A stretch of DNA of 7,137 bases from Candidatus Limnocylindrales bacterium (lineage in GTDB: Bacteria > Chloroflexota > Limnocylindria > Limnocylindrales > CSP1-4): positions 1 to 7,137 of the forward strand of contig JAUSJS010000108.1 of assembly GCA_030647575.1 (NCBI GenBank). Direction: 5' to 3'. Shown piece after piece: positions 6,087 through 7,137 of the stretch; the stretch's first letter is position 1, and every line of letters starts with the position of its first letter. A program made the translations under genes and the position numbers. The notes beneath the pieces were generated by a model. That model saw only the letters and a list, made by a program, of their open reading frames with translations, did no database searches and was not told where the DNA came from.

Positions 6087-6097
6087 ACCGGACCTCG

Positions 6098-6106
6098 TGC
6101 CATAAT
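6098..6106 (+). promoter_or_regulatory. Extended -10 promoter of ispH, leaderless
   Basis: TGC followed by CATAAT (five of six to TATAAT) is an extended -10 element, which can work without a -35 box. It ends six bases before the GTG start at 6113, so the transcript should begin at about the start codon. It lies in the 26-nt gap after plsC, giving ispH its own transcription in addition to any read-through. Confidence 0.65.
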
Positions 6107-6112
6107 CGGAAC

Positions 6113-7093
6113 GTGGGTACGGTCCAGGAAGTCCGCATCGCGAAGCGCACCGGCTTCTGCTACGGAGTTCGCGAGGCGATCGACAAGGCGAAGGAAGCAT
6201 CGGCCGCCGGCAAACAGACGCATACCCTCGGACAGGTCGTCCACAACGAGGGCGTGGTCCGCGACCTCCAGGATCTGGGGATCAAGACCGTTGACACGCT
6301 CGACGACGTCGATCACGGCGCCGCCGTGGTCATCCGAGCCCACGGGGTTCGGCCGGACGTGATGGCTCGCGCCGATGCGCGCGGCCTGGAAGTCATCGAC
6401 GGCACCTGCACCTGGGTGATCCAGGAGCAGAAGGAGCTGCGCAAGCTCGTCGAGGACGGCTACACGATTGTGCTGATGGGTACGCCCACGCATCCCGAGG
6501 TCGTCGGGCTGCTGGGTTTCGCGCCAGATGCGATCGTCGTCGACGAGGAAGAGGAATGGGACGCCGCCATCCCGCAGCGCAAGCGGATGGCCCTCATTTC
6601 CCAGTCGACCCAGCCGCCCTGGAAGTTCGAGAAGCTTGCCGCCCTGATGGTCTCCAGGGCCCACGAGCTCAAGGTCGTGAACACGGTCTGCCCGGTCACG
6701 ATCCGCCGCCAGCAGGACACCCTGGAGACCGCCGGCGAGGTTGACCTGATGGTCGTCGTCGGTGGGCGATCGAGCGCGAACACGAAAGAGCTGACCCGTC
6801 TGTGCGAGATCGCGGGGACGCCCGCGATCCAGATCGAGAGCGTCCGCGACCTCGAGGATCCGGCGGTCTTCGCGAAGGCCGAGATCGTCGGTGTCACCGG
6901 TGGGACGTCCACCCCGATCGAGGATCTGCGCGACGTCGCCGAGCGGATCCTGATTCTCGCGGGCACGCCAGAGGCAAGCGCGAAGGCCGCCGAGTTCGCC
7001 GGCGCCGCCCTCCAGCGGGCCGCCACGCCGGCCGGCCGGACCACCTCGCTACCGACAACGACGCGGCCGATCGTCGAATCCGGCGCCGCCTGA
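6113..7093 (+). CDS. ispH: 4-hydroxy-3-methylbut-2-enyl diphosphate reductase (MEP pathway)
   Basis: IspH (LytB) is the iron-sulfur enzyme that makes IPP and DMAPP from HMBPP, the last step of the MEP isoprenoid pathway. The 326-residue protein keeps the three cluster cysteines: C16 in GFCYGV, C99 in DGTCTWV, and C193 in NTVCPVT. Substrate-binding residues expected from the family are also present: H44 (VVHN), H77 (AHGV), H127 and E129 (THPEV), S221 and N223 (SSANT), and S266 (GGTSTP). The loop around C99 (GTCTWVIQEQ) differs from the common ATCP form. The last 45 residues are Ala/Thr-rich and not conserved. GTG 6113 is chosen because the family motif begins just after it and the promoter leaves no room for an earlier start. 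A probable der start follows within 4 nt. Confidence 0.95.
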   Translation: MGTVQEVRIAKRTGFCYGVREAIDKAKEASAAGKQTHTLGQVVHNEGVVRDLQDLGIKTVDTLDDVDHGAAVVIRAHGVRPDVMARADARGLEVIDGTCTWVIQEQKELRKLVEDGYTIVLMGTPTHPEVVGLLGFAPDAIVVDEEEEWDAAIPQRKRMALISQSTQPPWKFEKLAALMVSRAHELKVVNTVCPVTIRRQQDTLETAGEVDLMVVVGGRSSANTKELTRLCEIAGTPAIQIESVRDLEDPAVFAKAEIVGVTGGTSTPIEDLRDVAERILILAGTPEASAKAAEFAGAALQRAATPAGRTTSLPTTTRPIVESGAA

Positions 7094-7096
7094 CCC

Positions 7097-7137
7097 GTGG
7101 TCAGCGGCAGAGGCGGAATACCGGTCGTTGCGATCGT
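7097..7137 (+). CDS. der: Probable start of ribosome-assembly GTPase Der (EngA), truncated
   Basis: A GTG three bases after the ispH stop opens a frame running to the window edge: 13 whole codons plus two bases. It reads MVSGRGGIPVVAIV, and the PVVAIV piece resembles the beta strand that precedes the first P-loop (GRPNVGKS) in Der. Der lies next to cmk in many Actinobacteriota and relatives, which supports the call. The P-loop itself lies outside the window, so another GTPase or a different P-loop protein remains possible. Confidence 0.5.
   Translation, partial: MVSGRGGIPVVAI

Overview
This window is a GC-rich stretch of bacterial chromosome, densely packed with housekeeping genes. Nearly all third codon positions are G or C, and start and stop codons often overlap. 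I see no mobile element, phage gene, CRISPR array or rRNA/tRNA gene. The gene order is typical of Gram-positive-type (terrabacterial) chromosomes: scpA-scpB-rluB, then cmk, plsC, ispH and a probable der. With the very high GC and several apparently leaderless promoters, this points to Chloroflexota, or less likely Actinobacteriota or a neighbouring phylum. That assignment is an inference from gene order and composition, not from a marker-gene comparison.

Left part (1-4043, plus strand): a short SHOCT-domain protein, probably cut by the window edge; a membrane site-2 metalloprotease (M50); a small HD-domain protein whose start overlaps the protease end by 32 nt; scpA and scpB (kleisin and winged-helix partner of SMC condensin), joined by a 4-nt GTGA overlap; and rluB (23S rRNA pseudouridine synthase), joined to scpB by a TGATG overlap. 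The last five genes look like one transcription unit. The rluB product carries an unusual tail of about 50 residues rich in Arg and Ala. The DNA encoding the start of that tail contains a canonical G-quadruplex pattern.

Middle part (4044-4647): a 283-nt convergent non-coding stretch with a nested inverted repeat, then a 90-aa protein of unknown family on the minus strand (4327-4599), then a 48-nt divergent promoter region. This block separates rluB from cmk, which are adjacent in many related genomes.

Right part (4648-7137, plus strand): cmk (CMP kinase) and plsC-like acyltransferase, coupled by an ATGA overlap; ispH (last step of the MEP isoprenoid pathway) with its own extended -10 promoter; and the first 14 codons of what is probably der (EngA), a ribosome-assembly GTPase. 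The window therefore serves chromosome segregation, ribosome maturation, nucleotide metabolism, phospholipid synthesis and isoprenoid synthesis.

I did not find a new multi-gene system. The best leads are the repeated leaderless promoter arrangement (-10 hexamer 6-7 nt before the start codon, seen at three genes), the uncharacterised 90-aa gene with its structured downstream region, and the rluB tail.
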